Shown here one piece after another: positions 1-10,754 of a stretch of 64,000 bases of DNA. Below the pieces are notes generated by a model. It did no database searches. It saw only the letters and a list, made by a program, of their open reading frames with translations, and was not told where the DNA came from. The translations under genes and the position numbers were made by a program. The DNA lies in the NCBI GenBank assembly GCA_021186555.1, contig JAJKFL010000010.1, positions 1,612,001-1,676,000 on the forward strand, given 5' to 3'. The DNA comes from Reticulitermes speratus. Taxonomy: Eukaryota > Arthropoda > Insecta > Blattodea > Rhinotermitidae. Numbering within the stretch: the stretch's first letter is position 1; each line of letters opens with the position of its first letter.

Positions 1-172
1 GCCTGGCTTCATCTTCAATCGTTTCCACACCACTTTTGAATCGTGCATACCACCTGAATATCTGTGCACGAGATAAAGAATTATCCCCATACACTTGTCT
101 CATCAATTTCACAGTCTCAGCTGCAGTTTTCCCGAGTTTAACACAGAATTTAATGTTCGCTCTCTGCTCCAT
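1..172 (-). pseudogene. mariner-family transposase, N-terminal HTH part, runs off the window
   Basis: Read on the minus strand from the ATG at 172-170, the frame is open to the window edge. It begins M-E-Q-R-A-N-I-K-F-C-V-K-L-G-K-T and continues through R-A-Q-I-F-R-W-Y-A-R-F-K-S-G. This is the first helix-turn-helix of mariner/GVQW3-type transposases, which binds the terminal inverted repeat. Only about 57 residues are visible, so the DDE catalytic part lies outside the window and intactness cannot be judged. Upstream (173-353) is an untranslated stretch that ends near 353 in a TA-rich terminus, compatible with an element end. I am confident in the family and unsure whether the copy is active. 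Confidence 0.75.
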
Positions 173-353
173 GCTGCTACTGTGACCGCGTCCTCTCACT
201 ACCTACACAACATGGCGCCGTAATTCCCCTCATGCTCAGCGTGGGACGTTGCGGTGTTGCCAGATTACAGATGAAGGTTGGGCACTTGGATGGCATGCAT
301 TGCTTCATAGATGGCACTTCTATCTTGGTCAAAATAAAATCAGTCTCATTATA
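173..353 (-). mobile_element. 5' untranslated end of the mariner element
   Basis: This stretch lies between the transposase start codon and a probable element end at TATATAATGAGACTG (minus strand, from about 355). A gene-free, moderately GC-rich leader about 180 bases long is normal for a mariner of this group. The matching end at the other side of the element is outside the window, so the boundary is an estimate. Confidence 0.45.
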
Positions 354-365
354 TAATTGTCGGAC

Positions 366-513
366 TGTGTATGCTCACACGGATGAATGCTCACAAGGAT
401 AATTGCTCACAATGATAAATGCTCACACGGACAAATGCTCACACGGGCGAATTGTCACACAGGAAAGTACGCACATAGAAGAATTCTCATTTTCACAATA
501 CTATCAAGTAATG
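366..513. repeat. GTGTGAGCAT array, left inverted arm
   Basis: Short degenerate repeats of about 16 bases (TGCTCACACGGAYGAA and variants) are followed by a unique-looking block containing AGTACGCACATAGAAGAAT and ACTATCAAGTAATGCAG. The whole segment reappears as its reverse complement at 1345-1560. The two arms flank an SGNH-like reading frame. They could be terminal inverted repeats of a DNA element, or an inverted duplication of a minisatellite-like sequence. Confidence 0.7.
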
Positions 514-555
514 CAGCACTTTATTGTTTACAGATTTTAAACAACTACTAGTTTC

Positions 556-1337
556 CTATTTGTTTTCTTTTACAGGATTTGTGGTATTGTTTGTAAAACT
601 GCATACCTTGTCATCACTATCTGTTGGTACTAATACACACTTTTGACAGATCCATTGGCCATAAAAACAATCCTGATTTCTTGTCACTGGTTGTTTCCTA
701 AGTCTTCCTGATGAATGTGTTCCTCTTTCCTTCTGTTCCATCACACACTCTTTTTTCTTCCACTTCCTTCTCCCACTACATTCTGTCTCACATGCGTCAT
801 CATCCCCTTGTGATTCCTCTTTAGGTTCTTCTTGTGTGATAATATTGACCTCACTTGAAACATCACTTACACTATCATCCTGTTCAGTTTTCATATACAT
901 AATGATTGGTTCTTCTGTTTGTTTTTGAAGGACTGCAGTAGCAGCATTAGCTATTCTTAATGCTATTCTTTCTTTGCCTAACTTATTCATATGCAGACAT
1001 TGTCTAGAAAAAAATTTCCTCTCTAGCTCTACCTTTATCACTGTAACATGCTTAAAAGGCTTCATAAGATTCACCAATTTTCTATTAAATGTTTTCACTT
1101 CAGGGTTAACACAAGACCAATCACATAAATCGTGTCGCTGTGTGACACTCGTTACAATGATGTTCGTATGACTATTAATTCCACAAATTTCACTATGTCT
1201 TTTAATCCTACTTGGGAATTATTTTTACTAACGTCCTTAGTGCCTCCCCAAAAACCAATGATGTCTTTCTTCGTTAAAGATTCAATGCCACCCGTTGCTG
1301 AAGAGGTTAGTGTGTCTGCGTTAGCTGCCGTTTTCAC
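556..1337 (-). pseudogene. SGNH-esterase-like retroelement protein, frameshifted fragment
   Basis: Two minus-strand frames join across a frameshift near 1100-1170. The first (1337-1152) has I-G-F-W-G-G-T-K-D-V, corresponding to SGNH block III (normally GG-T-N-D). The second (1098-556) has F-N-R-K-L-V-N-L-M-K-P-F-K-H-V and then C-L-H-M-N-K-L-G-K, which matches block V (normally D/R-H-G-L-H-L-N-x-x-G-K), with the expected HG replaced by QC. The C-terminal 100 residues are acidic then basic. SGNH domains of this kind occur in ORF1 proteins of CR1-like LINEs. The catalytic Asn position of block III reads Lys and the block V HG pair is lost, so the copy is a relic. A related piece lies at 50265-50620. 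Confidence 0.6.
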
Positions 1338-1344
1338 GCTCTTT

Positions 1345-1560
1345 TAAGACTGCATTACTTGATAGTATTGTGAAAATAAGAATTCTTCTATGTGCGTACT
1401 TTCCTGTGTGACAATTCGCCCGTGTGAGCATTTGTCCGTGTGAGCATTTATCCTTGTGAGCAATTATCCTTGTGAGCATTAATCCGTGTGAGCATTCATC
1501 CGTGTGAGCATATATCCGTGTGAGCATTTATCGGTGTGGGTATTTTTCCTGTGAGCATTC
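1345..1560. repeat. GTGTGAGCAT array, right arm
   Basis: This is the reverse complement of 366-513, extended by extra units: GTGTGAGCATTTATCC, GTGAGCAATTATCC, GTGTGAGCATATATCC and others, about nine degenerate copies in tandem. A third array of the same unit is at 50680-50810, next to another SGNH fragment. The association of the array with the SGNH sequence is therefore recurrent. Confidence 0.7.
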
Positions 1561-1884
1561 ATGACAGTGGGGTTTTATCTGTGCGCAATTGTCGTGTGGG
1601 CTTTTGTCATGGAACCGTCTGATACATACCAACACATGAGGTCCGTACGGTGTGTGTGCTATCTGATACTGCTGTTTGTGTTGGAAGTGATGCATTGTTA
1701 AGTGAATGTAATTACAAGAGGTTGAGTGAACTTCAAGCTTTCCTCTCATGTTTGTAAGTCTAAGAATGTTACAAAAGTGTTAAACCAAAGTGTTTCTTCC
1801 AGCAGTCTGTCTTATGTTTTGATTTCCTATTTTGAGTATTCATGTAAGCATCTGCTGTTATGTGTGAGTTACTGGCTTGTGACA

Positions 1885-2180
1885 ATCCCATTACAGGCCT
1901 GGACAGGCCTTTAGGGTTCCAGGAGGTTGAGGCTCCCAGAATTCTAGACAGTCGGCACATGAAGGTGGTAAGGTTGTCAGCCCTACTCACCGGCCGCCTT
2001 TACCCCCAGGAAATACTCCTGGTACTCATTTCTGTTAGAGGCTGAGTCGACCCAAGGGCCATAGTGCGGCCAAAAGAATTATGTCAATGCAAAATTCCAA
2101 TGACACCATCAGGAATCGAACCCGTGACCTTCCGACTTGTAGCTCAGTGCCTCAACCTACTGTGCCACTGCGTGCCCCGT
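1885..2180 (-). mobile_element. tRNA-derived SINE, family 1
   Basis: On the minus strand the head reads like a tRNA gene, with a box A-like segment near 2165 (GGCACAGTAGGTTGAGGC) and a box B GGGTTCGATTCC near 2120. It is followed by a body that is nearly identical to 38516-38775, for example TCGACTC-GCCTCTAACAG and AGGGCTGACAAC. Two independent copies with the same boundaries establish it as a dispersed SINE. Confidence 0.8.
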
Positions 2181-2344
2181 TACTGGATTGTAGCCATGCA
2201 AATTACAGCATTCCTGTTGCTTCATGTTTCTAAATCAGTGGTCCTTGGACTGCCGCTGAATGTCCGTCAGTCCGCAGTTATATTCAGCATCAAATTACGC
2301 ATATTTTAACACAGCTGGAAATACTAATATTTTTACACTTAGCA

Positions 2345-2530
2345 GCTTCTTCCATATTTGAAGATTCAAGCCTTCTGGGATGTTATGCTGTGTTGCTGGG
2401 AAAGTAGTTCACGTTGTTTTGATGGATTGTAGTGCTTACATCTTCAGGGTGAAGAAGTCCAAAAAAATGTCAAAAACTATTTGCCCCGTGGTACAGCTAT
2501 CACATCCCAGGAGACTTGAGTTTTGAGCAT
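2345..2530. repeat. degenerate copy of the CTTCTGGGATGT MITE family
   Basis: It contains TCAAGCCTTCTGGGATG, ATGCTGTGTTGCTGGGAA and, at the other end, the inverted TCACATCCCAGGAGACTTGA. The same words in the same order occur at 15478, 20235, 32750 and 53225. The inverted arms can fold back. It has no coding capacity. Confidence 0.5.
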
Positions 2531-2555
2531 CACCAATGTAAGAAACTAAAATTTA

Positions 2556-3466
2556 CCGTATATTCTCGAATCTAATGCGCATCCGAATCTAATATGCACC
2601 CAGTTTTTGGCGACTTCTTAAACGAAAAAAAGTTAGTTCGCGATTCTAATCCGCACCTTTCCTTCAACCACCCCTTGCCCACGGGCGACTATTGAATAAT
2701 ATTGGATGTTACCAATGCGTTAAAATCCGACGCTACGCCTGTGGCCGATGAGTCATACCGATAGAGGCGGGGCCTTTCTCAACAGACGTGCGCAATCTCG
2801 TCTGAAGCCAGCTGAGCTTTAGTTGTTGAAACGTGGGAGGTGCTTGTTCCAATTTGTCGTGTACCGTAGTTATGGAAGCGGGACACCTGAAATCTAAACG
2901 ACTCTCATATACGGCGAAGTTCAAACATGAAGTTATTCGGTGCGCAGAGGAGAATGGAAACCGCAAAGCCGCTGCAATTTTTGGAGTTAATGAAAGCAAC
3001 GTTCGACTATGGCGGAAACACAAGGCAGCGATCAGCGGGTGTGACGCAGCTCCTTCAGAAGTGGCGCGGTGGGTGTCGGCTGCATGGAAAGCCATCCCGG
3101 AGAGCATTATCGTCAGATCTTTCAAGAAGTGTTGCATAAGCAATGCTTTGGACGGAACCGAAGATGACATTGTATGGGAGGACGATGTTGAAGATAAAGA
3201 TGATAGTGACTGGGTGGAGAGCACGGATAACGATTCAGTTATGAGTGATGACGGCGAGTCTGATGAATAATAAATTATAATAATAAATAATAAAATAATA
3301 GATTATTGTATTGTATTGTTCTTACGGCACGTACAGCAGCTCAATCATTTTTCCAAAATCCAGCTCTAGACCGCGAATCTAATCCGCACGCGAATCTAAT
3401 ACGCATATGATTTTTTAGCCCTCTAAAACTGTAAAAAGGGTGCGCATTAGATTCGAGAATATACGG
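2556..3466 (+). mobile_element. pogo-type DNA transposon derivative, complete ends, 911 bp
   Basis: The terminal inverted repeats begin CCGTATATTCTCGAATCTAA at 2556 and end with the reverse complement at 3466. Both are flanked by the TA dinucleotide that Tc1/mariner/pogo elements duplicate (2554-2555 and 3467-3468). Subterminal copies of CGAATCTAATMCGCA lie just inside each end. The interior carries one short ORF instead of the roughly 500-codon transposase, so this is an internally deleted derivative that kept both ends. Confidence 0.85.
2872..3270 (+). CDS. short pogo-derived protein: DNA-binding HTH fused to acidic transposase C-terminus
   Basis: The frame is 132 codons plus a stop, starting at the ATG at 2872 (the frame is open from a GTG at 2833, but family proteins start at this Met). 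Residues 8-50 (R-L-S-Y-T-A-K-F-K-H-E-V-I through V-R-L-W-R-K-H-K) are the Brinker/pogo-type helix-turn-helix that binds the element ends. Residues ~73-95 (W-K-A-I-P-E-S-I-I-V-R-S-F-K-K-C) are the segment normally found after the DDE domain, followed by a tail of Asp/Glu/Ser. The whole catalytic DDE domain is missing, yet the frame is uninterrupted. Such a protein could bind termini without cutting. Whether it is expressed cannot be told. Confidence 0.6.
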   Translation: MEAGHLKSKRLSYTAKFKHEVIRCAEENGNRKAAAIFGVNESNVRLWRKHKAAISGCDAAPSEVARWVSAAWKAIPESIIVRSFKKCCISNALDGTEDDIVWEDDVEDKDDSDWVESTDNDSVMSDDGESDE

Positions 3467-3469
3467 TAG

Positions 3470-3889
3470 TATTATTCCTTAATTTCTTCTTAATGGTTAA
3501 ACTGTTTGTGCTGAGTGTTTGCACTCCGTTACACAAAGCGTCATTAGATAAGTAAATTATGTCCATTTGTATGTTGTGTACTAACCACGCAGTACAGGAT
3601 GTTTTGGACACTGTATGTAATCGATATGCAAGGTAGAGGCAAAAGGCAATGACAGAGAAGACTGGGCATCTGTGTGAAAGGAAACCAAGGTGCTTCGAGG
3701 GCTGCAGAGCCAAGGGGTAAGTACCCTTGAAACAAGGAAGTCATGGTGGGATGAATGTGCCACTCAGATGGTAGAAACAAGATGTGCAGGCAGACTTCAT
3801 GTTGTTCAGACAGACAGGTGGTCATGTGGAAGACTGCAAAGATGGGAATTGCAAGCAGTGATGATGATTAAATTACATCACATTCACTG
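3470..3889. other. no gene seen
   Basis: The sequence between the pogo element and the LINE 3' end has only short spurious frames. It has no recognisable repeat ends or RNA-gene signals. Confidence 0.5.
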
Positions 3890-5740
3890 ATTGAAGGCAA
3901 CAGATCAAACCGAAATCAAGCTTAGTCAAATTATAAAATTTGGAATCATACTAACCCTAACTGTACAACCATACACATATAATAAAGCAATCTGTAGATA
4001 TCAATGTGTGCGTAATATACATGTGTAATCAATACAATACATAGCAAAAGTTGGATAATAATTACTAACTTACATATGAATAACAAACATTAAAAAACAA
4101 ATACAGTCATTCAGAACATTACCTGAGCTTAGGTTGAGAACCTATTCACAACTAAAATATTCTTCAACAGTATAAAATGATTTAGAGTGAAGAAAAGTAC
4201 TTAAGGCTGTTTGAAACTGTCTGCTACTGTGAGCCAACTGTTTTATACTTAGTGGCAAACCATTAAAAAGCTTAACACCAGAATAGTAGGGCCCTTTTTG
4301 ATACAACAACAAATTTGATTGAGGTTGAAATAAATCCTGGTTGTGTCAGGTCTTAATATCATGAATGTGAGATACAGAGCAATAAAAATCTCCATTATTG
4401 AATAACAGTGAGGAGTATATGTATTGAGACTTTAATGGCAAAATGTTTACAGTTTTGAATACATCCCTACACGAATCTCTAGGACGTAGTCTGCACATAA
4501 TTCTTATAATTCTCTTTTGACTTTTAAATACCTGTAAACTAAAAGAGGAATTCCCCCAAAATATAATTCCATAAGCAATGAGGGAATGGAAGTAACAATA
4601 ATACACCATTTTCAAAGAATCAATGGACATAATGGGTTTAAGATTCCTCATTATATAGCAGGCCCTGCTTAGTTTGTGTATAAGCTGAGATATGTGGGCT
4701 TTCCAAGTCAGAGAACTATCAACAATTATTCCTAAATATTTAGTGTTTGTATTATTAGAAATAAAGTTATTATCATAGCTAAGAGATTTTATTACGAGAA
4801 TCCGCCTTTGTCCTAAATTGAATATATTGGGTTTTGTTATAATTTAAGGTCAACAAATTTGCATTAAACCATTCATTTAGTTGCACAAATGCAGTAGTTA
4901 TGTTATTTTTGTATTCCAGATAATTATAATTACTGATAATTAAACTTCTATCATCTGCGAATAAAACTGATTTAACACCACTGTTAAAAATTCTTGGCAG
5001 ATCATTTATGTAACATAGAAAAAGAAGAGGACTAAGAATAGAGCTGTGCAGAACTCCATGTTTAATAATGTGCCATCTTGAAAAAGTAGTGTGATCAGAA
5101 ACGGTGTTAAACAATGAGACGCTCTGATACCTATTAGTTAAGTAAGATTTAATTAAATCATAGTAGGTACCTCTTACTCCATAAAACTGTAATTTAGATA
5201 AGAGATTATGGTTTACACTGTCAAAAGCCTTTTTAAATCATAAAAGACTCCACCCACTATATTTTTATTATTAAATGCTTCTAAGATTTCATTGATTAAT
5301 GTAAATGATGCCTTTGTAGTTGAAGATTGGGGTCTAAAACCAAACTGTTCATTTGTAAGAATGTTGTTTACACAGATATGTTGATATAATCTTCTATAAA
5401 TGATTTTCTCAAATATCTTAGAAAAGGAGGTTAGAGGTGATATTGGCCTATAGTTAGATGGATTATTTTTTCTCCATTTTTAAACAATGGCTTGACTTCA
5501 GCATATTTTAACCTATCTGGAAAGTTCCCAGAAAATAGCATTTTATTACACATATAAGTTAATGGCGAGATAATAAATGGGGAGCTAGCCTTAAGTATTT
5601 TTACAGAAATTTCATCATAGCCATGTGAATCTTTATTTTTTAATGATTTAATAATTTTAGTGATCTCAGTAGAAGTTACAGCTTGATGATGGTGGTAACT
5701 TATAGAACTATATTGCATGACCGGGCAAAGCAACTTCCTG
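3890..5740 (-). pseudogene. CR1/Jockey-group LINE, reverse transcriptase part, decayed
   Basis: Read on the minus strand, LINE reverse-transcriptase blocks follow in the normal order in shifting frames. These are the finger region with I-I-K-S-L-K-N-K-D-S-H-G-Y-D (5778-5431), the palm with H-S-S-I-L-S-P-L-L-F and Y-I-N-D-L-P, then catalytic F-A-D-D (5114-4779). The C-terminal region follows with H-S-L-I-A-Y-G-I-I-F-W-G-N-S-S (4651-4346), and a last segment ends near 4140. Several stops and frameshifts break it, and the upstream endonuclease is absent. The region 3890-4140 is its probable 3' UTR. Confidence 0.8.
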
Positions 5741-6105
5741 CTTTGCCATACCCTCTCCTTCAGTCCCACAACATTCACGGTAACACTAGAAAGCAGCGAA
5801 ATTCGAAATTATTACAAACCAACTAAATACACTTATTAGAAAATGTTATTTTACATTACGCTTTCTCCAACATATTTGAGCCCCGCAACATTCAAAATAA
5901 CACTGAGAAGTAGCGAAATTTGAAATTATTACAAACCAACTAAATACACTTATTACAAAATATTATTTTACATTAGGTTTTCTCCTATATATTTCTGCTC
6001 ACATCAAAATATAATGTAAAGCAATAAGGTATATTTATTGCCTAATACCTGTATTCAGTTGTTTTGTAATAGTGATACAATGCACGGAAAATTCAGAATA
6101 TTACA
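5700..6105 (+). repeat. dispersed repeat with internal ~115-bp tandem duplication
   Basis: A block containing CGAAATT-GAAATTATTACAAACC and AACTAAATACACTTATTA occurs twice in tandem (about 5770-5880 and 5885-5990). The whole segment recurs in inverse orientation at 12730-13060, including ATTCAGTTGTTTTGTAAT and the outer TTTGCCATACC/GGTATGGCAAA. It appears to have truncated the LINE to its left. Confidence 0.7.
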
Positions 6106-6184
6106 TACGGATGGCTGGGGCGCACCCAAAGGGGACGGGCTGCGGCCCCCAAATAGAAATTTATAGAACACAGATTTTGTAGAC

Positions 6185-6275
6185 AAGATGCTATCAAAAG
6201 ATGAAATTTAAAAAAGGAAGATTAGAAGTTAAGATGCTATCAAAAGATGAAATTTAAAAAGGAAGATTAGAAGTT
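6185..6275. repeat. 46-bp tandem duplication
   Basis: AAGATGCTATCAAAAGATGA and the following 26 bases occur twice head to tail (6185-6230 and 6231-6275), differing by one A in a run. It is a recent local duplication without coding meaning. Confidence 0.85.
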
Positions 6276-6654
6276 GTGATTTAATTAGGTGAATGAGTCG
6301 TGTAACATGTAATCTGCGCTCTCTGGATATTACGCAGCGTCGAGTGTACTCTTTGCCGGCGCTGAACGCAGATCTAAAATCTCGCGGAAGCTGGAATCAT
6401 GGATATGAACGTACTTTATTGTATGTATACGTGTAAATGCAGTTGCAGACAGTGGTATGTTGTACTTACGACACGATTTTTATGGCATTTATATAGCCTC
6501 AGGATAACCCCCTCCCCCCCCCAATGAAAAATTCTGGGTGCGCACCTGGCGGATGGAGTGGGACATTCACAGGAATGCGAACTCGCCATAGGACGGGCAC
6601 AGTTTTTCTTTGAAGTTAATGGATACCGAAAAGAATAGCACATTTCAATTAATG

Positions 6655-7085
6655 GAGTAATATCCATTTTAGGCGCGTTCGCAAAATTGGAAAAGCGACT
6701 ATTAGCTTCGTCCTGTCTGTCCGTCCGTCCGCATGGAACAACGGCTCCCACTGAACGGATTTTCATGAATTTGAGTATTTTTCGAAAATCTGTCGAGAAA
6801 TTCAAGTTTCATTAAAATCTGACAAGAATAATGTGTACTTTACACGAAGACCTATTTACATTTATGATAATATCTCGCTCGATTCTTCTTAGAATGAGAA
6901 ATGTTTTCAGACAAAAGTGGTAGAGCAAAGTAAAACAAACATTTAATAGCTTTCCCCGAAAATCACGCAGTTTATGAACTAATGTGGAAAAAATGGGGTA
7001 CAGCCAGACAGGCGACACACGAATACAATGATGCGTAGAAAAGATGCGCTTTGCATGCCGGGATAACTAAGCCAAGAATACAGAC
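6655..7085 (+). repeat. dispersed repeat D (GTCTGTCCGTCC family), copy 1
   Basis: The left part reads AGCGACTATTAGCTTCGTC, a (GTCY)n run, then CTCCCACTGAACGGATTTTC and AATTTGAGTATTTTTCG. The right part contains TGCGCTTTGCATGC. The same order of words occurs at 8245-8800 and, in part, at 17905, 36275 and 60260. There is no protein-coding capacity, and the family is not recognised. Confidence 0.75.
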
Positions 7086-7675
7086 ACACACTCATTATTA
7101 AAGAAGGCCATGAGTAAACGAACATTCTTTTATTTAAAAGCAGAGTTCATATGTACGAGAGTGCAAATTAGTTGGAATATAATTTCTTTTGAAAACTGGT
7201 ACGTACAATTTGCATAATGCTGTGGCCTGCTAATTTAAATTGCGAGTTAACAGAGATATTAAATATAATTGATATAAGACTATATGGTCGACTGTGGTTA
7301 GTATATGTATTTTTATTGATCATCTCGATGTTACTAGGAAATGAACAAGGAGTGTTTCCAGTTAGTTAGATACCTTGAATCGATTACTCACGCTCTAGAT
7401 AAGGAGATAGATCGACAGATCGATTATGAATATACCTACAAATTGTTTCCAAACAATTTTTTGTAAGTCAACAATTGCAAAATATTTCGACGGGGTTAAA
7501 CTTTTGAGGTTAGAATGATACATGTAAAACACACACACACACACACATAATCAAAGTAGACAAATAAATAATAATACGAACGCAGACTTCAGTTGTCTAT
7601 ACGGAATTCGTTGTTATTATTACATAATGGTATGCGATCTGTCACAGTAATGTAATAATGTAGTCATCTAACTGT
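7086..7675. other. AT-rich unique sequence with a (CA)n run
   Basis: No gene is seen. A short (AC)n microsatellite lies at about 7531-7548. Confidence 0.5.
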
Positions 7676-7679
7676 GCCA

Positions 7680-8244
7680 CATTCGTATGTAGGTTGATTG
7701 TCCTCGCAGGGGGACTACACGATCGAGTCCTCTACGATTCGCTTGAAACTTTGTAAGGAAAAAGTTTTCCTGGCAAAGAAAAATGACCAATCAGTACGAA
7801 TTTCGTTCAGTGGGTTTGTTCCGGTAGTTGTCGGTGGTCTAGGGGGTTAGTTGCGAGCTGGCATCTCGCTTATGCAAGTTTTTTCATTTACTGCTCTCAC
7901 AATACTTTTTAAATTTATAATTTTCTTAATAAATTTATAATTTTTCTTATTCATTTTCCGTTGGTAATAACACAGTCTTCGTATTGTCTCATTCGTTTGC
8001 AGATTGATTCTCATAACAAGGGGAGTGCACGATCGAGCTTCTGAGATTCGTTTCAAACTCTGCGAGAATAAAGACATTCTGACAAAGCAAAATAACCAAG
8101 CAGAACCACCCCTCACTCAAAAAGTTCAGACAAAATCAACAGAAAAGTTTTCTCCATTCCTGACCACTATCTTCTGTCTATTACATCCTACACTTCTCCG
8201 TGGTCTAGGCGTTAAGTTTGCGGATTTTTAATTAGAAGGTTTCG
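7680..8244 (+). repeat. two direct copies of a ~190-bp tRNA-like repeat
   Basis: CACGATCGAG followed by GATTCG-TT-AAACT, and later GGTCTAGG-GTTA, occurs at 7680-7870 and again at 8010-8240. The trailing part of the second copy (GTGGTCTAGGCGTTAAG to GGTTTCGAGTT) resembles box A and box B of a tRNA gene. A SINE head is therefore possible, though too decayed to assign. Confidence 0.5.
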
Positions 8245-8800
8245 AGTTGAGGTGTCGTCGCAACATTTTTTCGAGGCTTTCGCAAAGTTGCGAACAGCGA
8301 CTATTAGCTTTGTCTAGTCCGTCCGTCCCTTCGTCCTCATGGAACAACTCAGCTCTCACTGGACGAATTTTCATGAAATTCGATATTTGAGTATTTTTCG
8401 AAAATTTGTCAAGAAAATTCAAGTTTTATTAAAACATTACAAGATTAACGTGTACTTTACATGAAGACCTAGTACATTTATGACAATATCTCGTTTAATG
8501 CGTCCTAGAATGAGAAATGTTTCAGACAAAAGTTGTAGATAAAATAAAAACACACATTTTATGTTCAATACCTTTTTTTCGAAAATCGTGCCGTTTGTGA
8601 GATAATGTGGAAAAATATGGTAGAGTCGGACAGGCGACAAATAATAAAATACGGCGCATGCGCTTTGCATGCTGGATAACTATGGCTACAAACACACACT
8701 CAGAATATGTAATATTTTTGCTTTTCCACGGCAACAATGGCTGCACGAACGCGCCTCAAAGTTACGTTATACGTACATTGCCTGTCTTGTTAAGAATGTA
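8245..8800 (+). repeat. dispersed repeat D, copy 2 (longest)
   Basis: The first half parallels 6655-7085. The right half (AACACACACTCAGAATATGT, TTGCTTTTCCACGGCAACAA and CAAAGTTACGTTATACGT) is found again at 60280-60360. This copy shows the repeat to be at least 550 bp long. Confidence 0.75.
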
Positions 8801-8984
8801 CCAGTAACTTGTAGACTTGTGAAGGACAAATAAATATTGGTCACAGTTGGTACTCTACTGTTAAGCGTGAACAACCTTGGAGACTAACAGAACAGAGCTG
8901 ACGCTAATGGAATCACATTTTGTAAAACTGGGCAATTCATGGTCTGTCGTCTTGAAAGGACGGGCAGCTATCCAAAATGCCTTC

Positions 8985-9075
8985 AATAGGTACCAGGGGT
9001 AAAGCGGACAGGGCTTGAGGGTGATCACTCACCTCCATCTAGTGCCGAGGTTAACCATTACTGCAGCTATGACTG
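8985..9075 (+). mobile_element. SINE family 2, 3' fragment
   Basis: GGTAAAGCGGACAGGGC followed by TCACCTCCATCTAGTGCCG and GGTTAA corresponds to the 3' body of the fuller copies at 23735 and 24870. The tRNA-like head is absent. Confidence 0.55.
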
Positions 9076-9322
9076 TAGTCACGTTATTGCGTGACGTGCA
9101 CAGCAACACAACGTATGTTTTGCAGTGATGCAATTACAGAGGAACTTTATTTGGGGCCGACAGGTTAGTTACAAGAAGTCCGAATGTGTAAGCTCTGTGA
9201 ATTGATTAAAAAACACCATGGGGTGAAATATTTCGCATTTTCAAGTAGTCTGCCTATCCCAGCGTTGAGCCATGGTCTACCACACGTACTCTCTACCTTT
9301 TCGGAAAGTGTGGCCTTACGCA

Positions 9323-9404
9323 GCTGCGGTGTCCGAGTGGTTAAGGAGTTGGACTTGAAATCCAATGGGTTCTACCCGCACAGGTTCGAATCCTGTCCGC
9401 AGCG
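9323..9404 (+). tRNA. tRNA-Ser(UGA)
   Basis: This is an 82-nt cloverleaf without intron or encoded CCA. The acceptor stem GCTGCGG (9323-9329) pairs with CCGCAGC (9397-9403), and the discriminator base is G at 9404. The anticodon stem TTGGA/TCCAA encloses the loop CTTGAAA with anticodon TGA at 9356-9358. The long variable arm (GGGTTCTACCC) is diagnostic for serine tRNAs. The T-arm CAGGTTCGAATCCTG carries box B. A run of five T, the RNA polymerase III terminator, follows at 9407. It reads UCA codons. No mismatches are seen in the stems, so it is probably functional. Confidence 0.96.
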
Positions 9405-9414
9405 ACTTTTTATT

Positions 9415-10470
9415 ATGTCCTATCCTTACAAACACATTTCTGAGTATCATATTCTTGTACTTTCTTTTACGAATTTATTTAGCGACGCTTGTACTAATAA
9501 AGTTGTCATCGATTATGGCATAATCTGAGGTTATGTTCCAGCATTTGGCAGGGGGAGTTGATAACAACATAGTGTTACACAGTTAATATAGCTGTGTTTG
9601 ATGGTGGTCTTTATCAATTAATCGTTAATGTCAAATATTTACCCGGTTCTAATTGCCAAGCACAATTTCCAAATGAGGAAGGAGCCGTACGGCATTCAGC
9701 CTTGAAGCGATTTCAGGACTGCACGCCATTGACAGGATGGAATAGGGAGCCGCAATGCTGACTGAACTGGAATGAAGTACCTCCTAGTGGCCCGGGTATT
9801 CTGCCCGCAACTGTGTGGGTTATGGTCTTCTCGAAGCAGCATAACGTGGAAAAAGTCGTTTTACAAAATTAGCTGACTTTTCACTCCGTCATGTTACATA
9901 GTACGTAACGATTGCATCTCATCCCACGGTTTTCAAGGGGCGAATTTCGGGATATTATCGTTTTAGTTTAACCGTTGTTCTACTGACAGAATATTTAAAC
10001 TGGGGCACGTAATTCCATGTCACGGCATATAATACCGAAAGGTTGTATTACAACTGGCACACACGAACTACCATCCCAGCTGACGCCTCGAAAATGTAAC
10101 TTGCGCGCTATCTAGTACGTATTAATGTAGTCTCAATGTTTACACTGTTCCTGGTAGGTGGTAGGCATGACGGAAAATGATCGATTACATGTTCGAGGCT
10201 AATCCGTGTTTTCAATTCGTAATCGATGGCACCCCGCTAAAGGTTCAATGGACCCACAGGAAAAACGGCTTGTGCCGCCATAAGCGGTGTTTACGTGCGT
10301 TACTGTAGCCGGCGCTCAGTGGCTGTGCTAGGTACCGCATAGATGGCAGAGAAGGGCATTTTTGAGGGAAAAGTTGTATCGCATGACTATTAAACAAAAA
10401 TATTGAACAGTCACAGAAAGTGGCAACAAACTGTACTGCCAACATCATGCCTTTCCCATGATATCCTATG
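9415..10470. other. no gene seen
   Basis: Unique-looking sequence between the tRNA and a short hairpin. Frames are short and show no family resemblance, and I see no repeat boundary. Confidence 0.5.
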
Positions 10471-10478
10471 ACATTTAT

Positions 10479-10525
10479 TCATATAATTCCAACTAAGTGC
10501 ACTTGCAGTTACTTGGAATTATATG
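10479..10525. repeat. short inverted repeat
   Basis: CATATAATTCCAA and TTGGAATTATATG form 13-bp perfect arms around about 20 bases. It may be the tip of a small foldback element. Confidence 0.6.
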
Positions 10526-10754
10526 GATAACATGCTTACTGCATGGAATATGAATAACATTCAGATACTATGACCTATTCCTCCTGTCTGTGTGTGATTG
10601 TGAAGCCTTGATCAAGAGACCCTAACACTCTGTCAGTGTTACATTTATCAGCGCTCTGATGGAGGCACCTTCATTCCTCAAACTGTTGCACAACGTAATT
10701 AAACCTTAAATATGAGGTGCAGCTTATCACATCCTAACCAGTAGTTGCTAGCAT

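Noticed and set aside
9184..9528. 114-codon plus-strand frame across the tRNA gene
   Set aside because: It overlaps the tRNA-Ser gene and reads through its cloverleaf, so it is a shadow frame.
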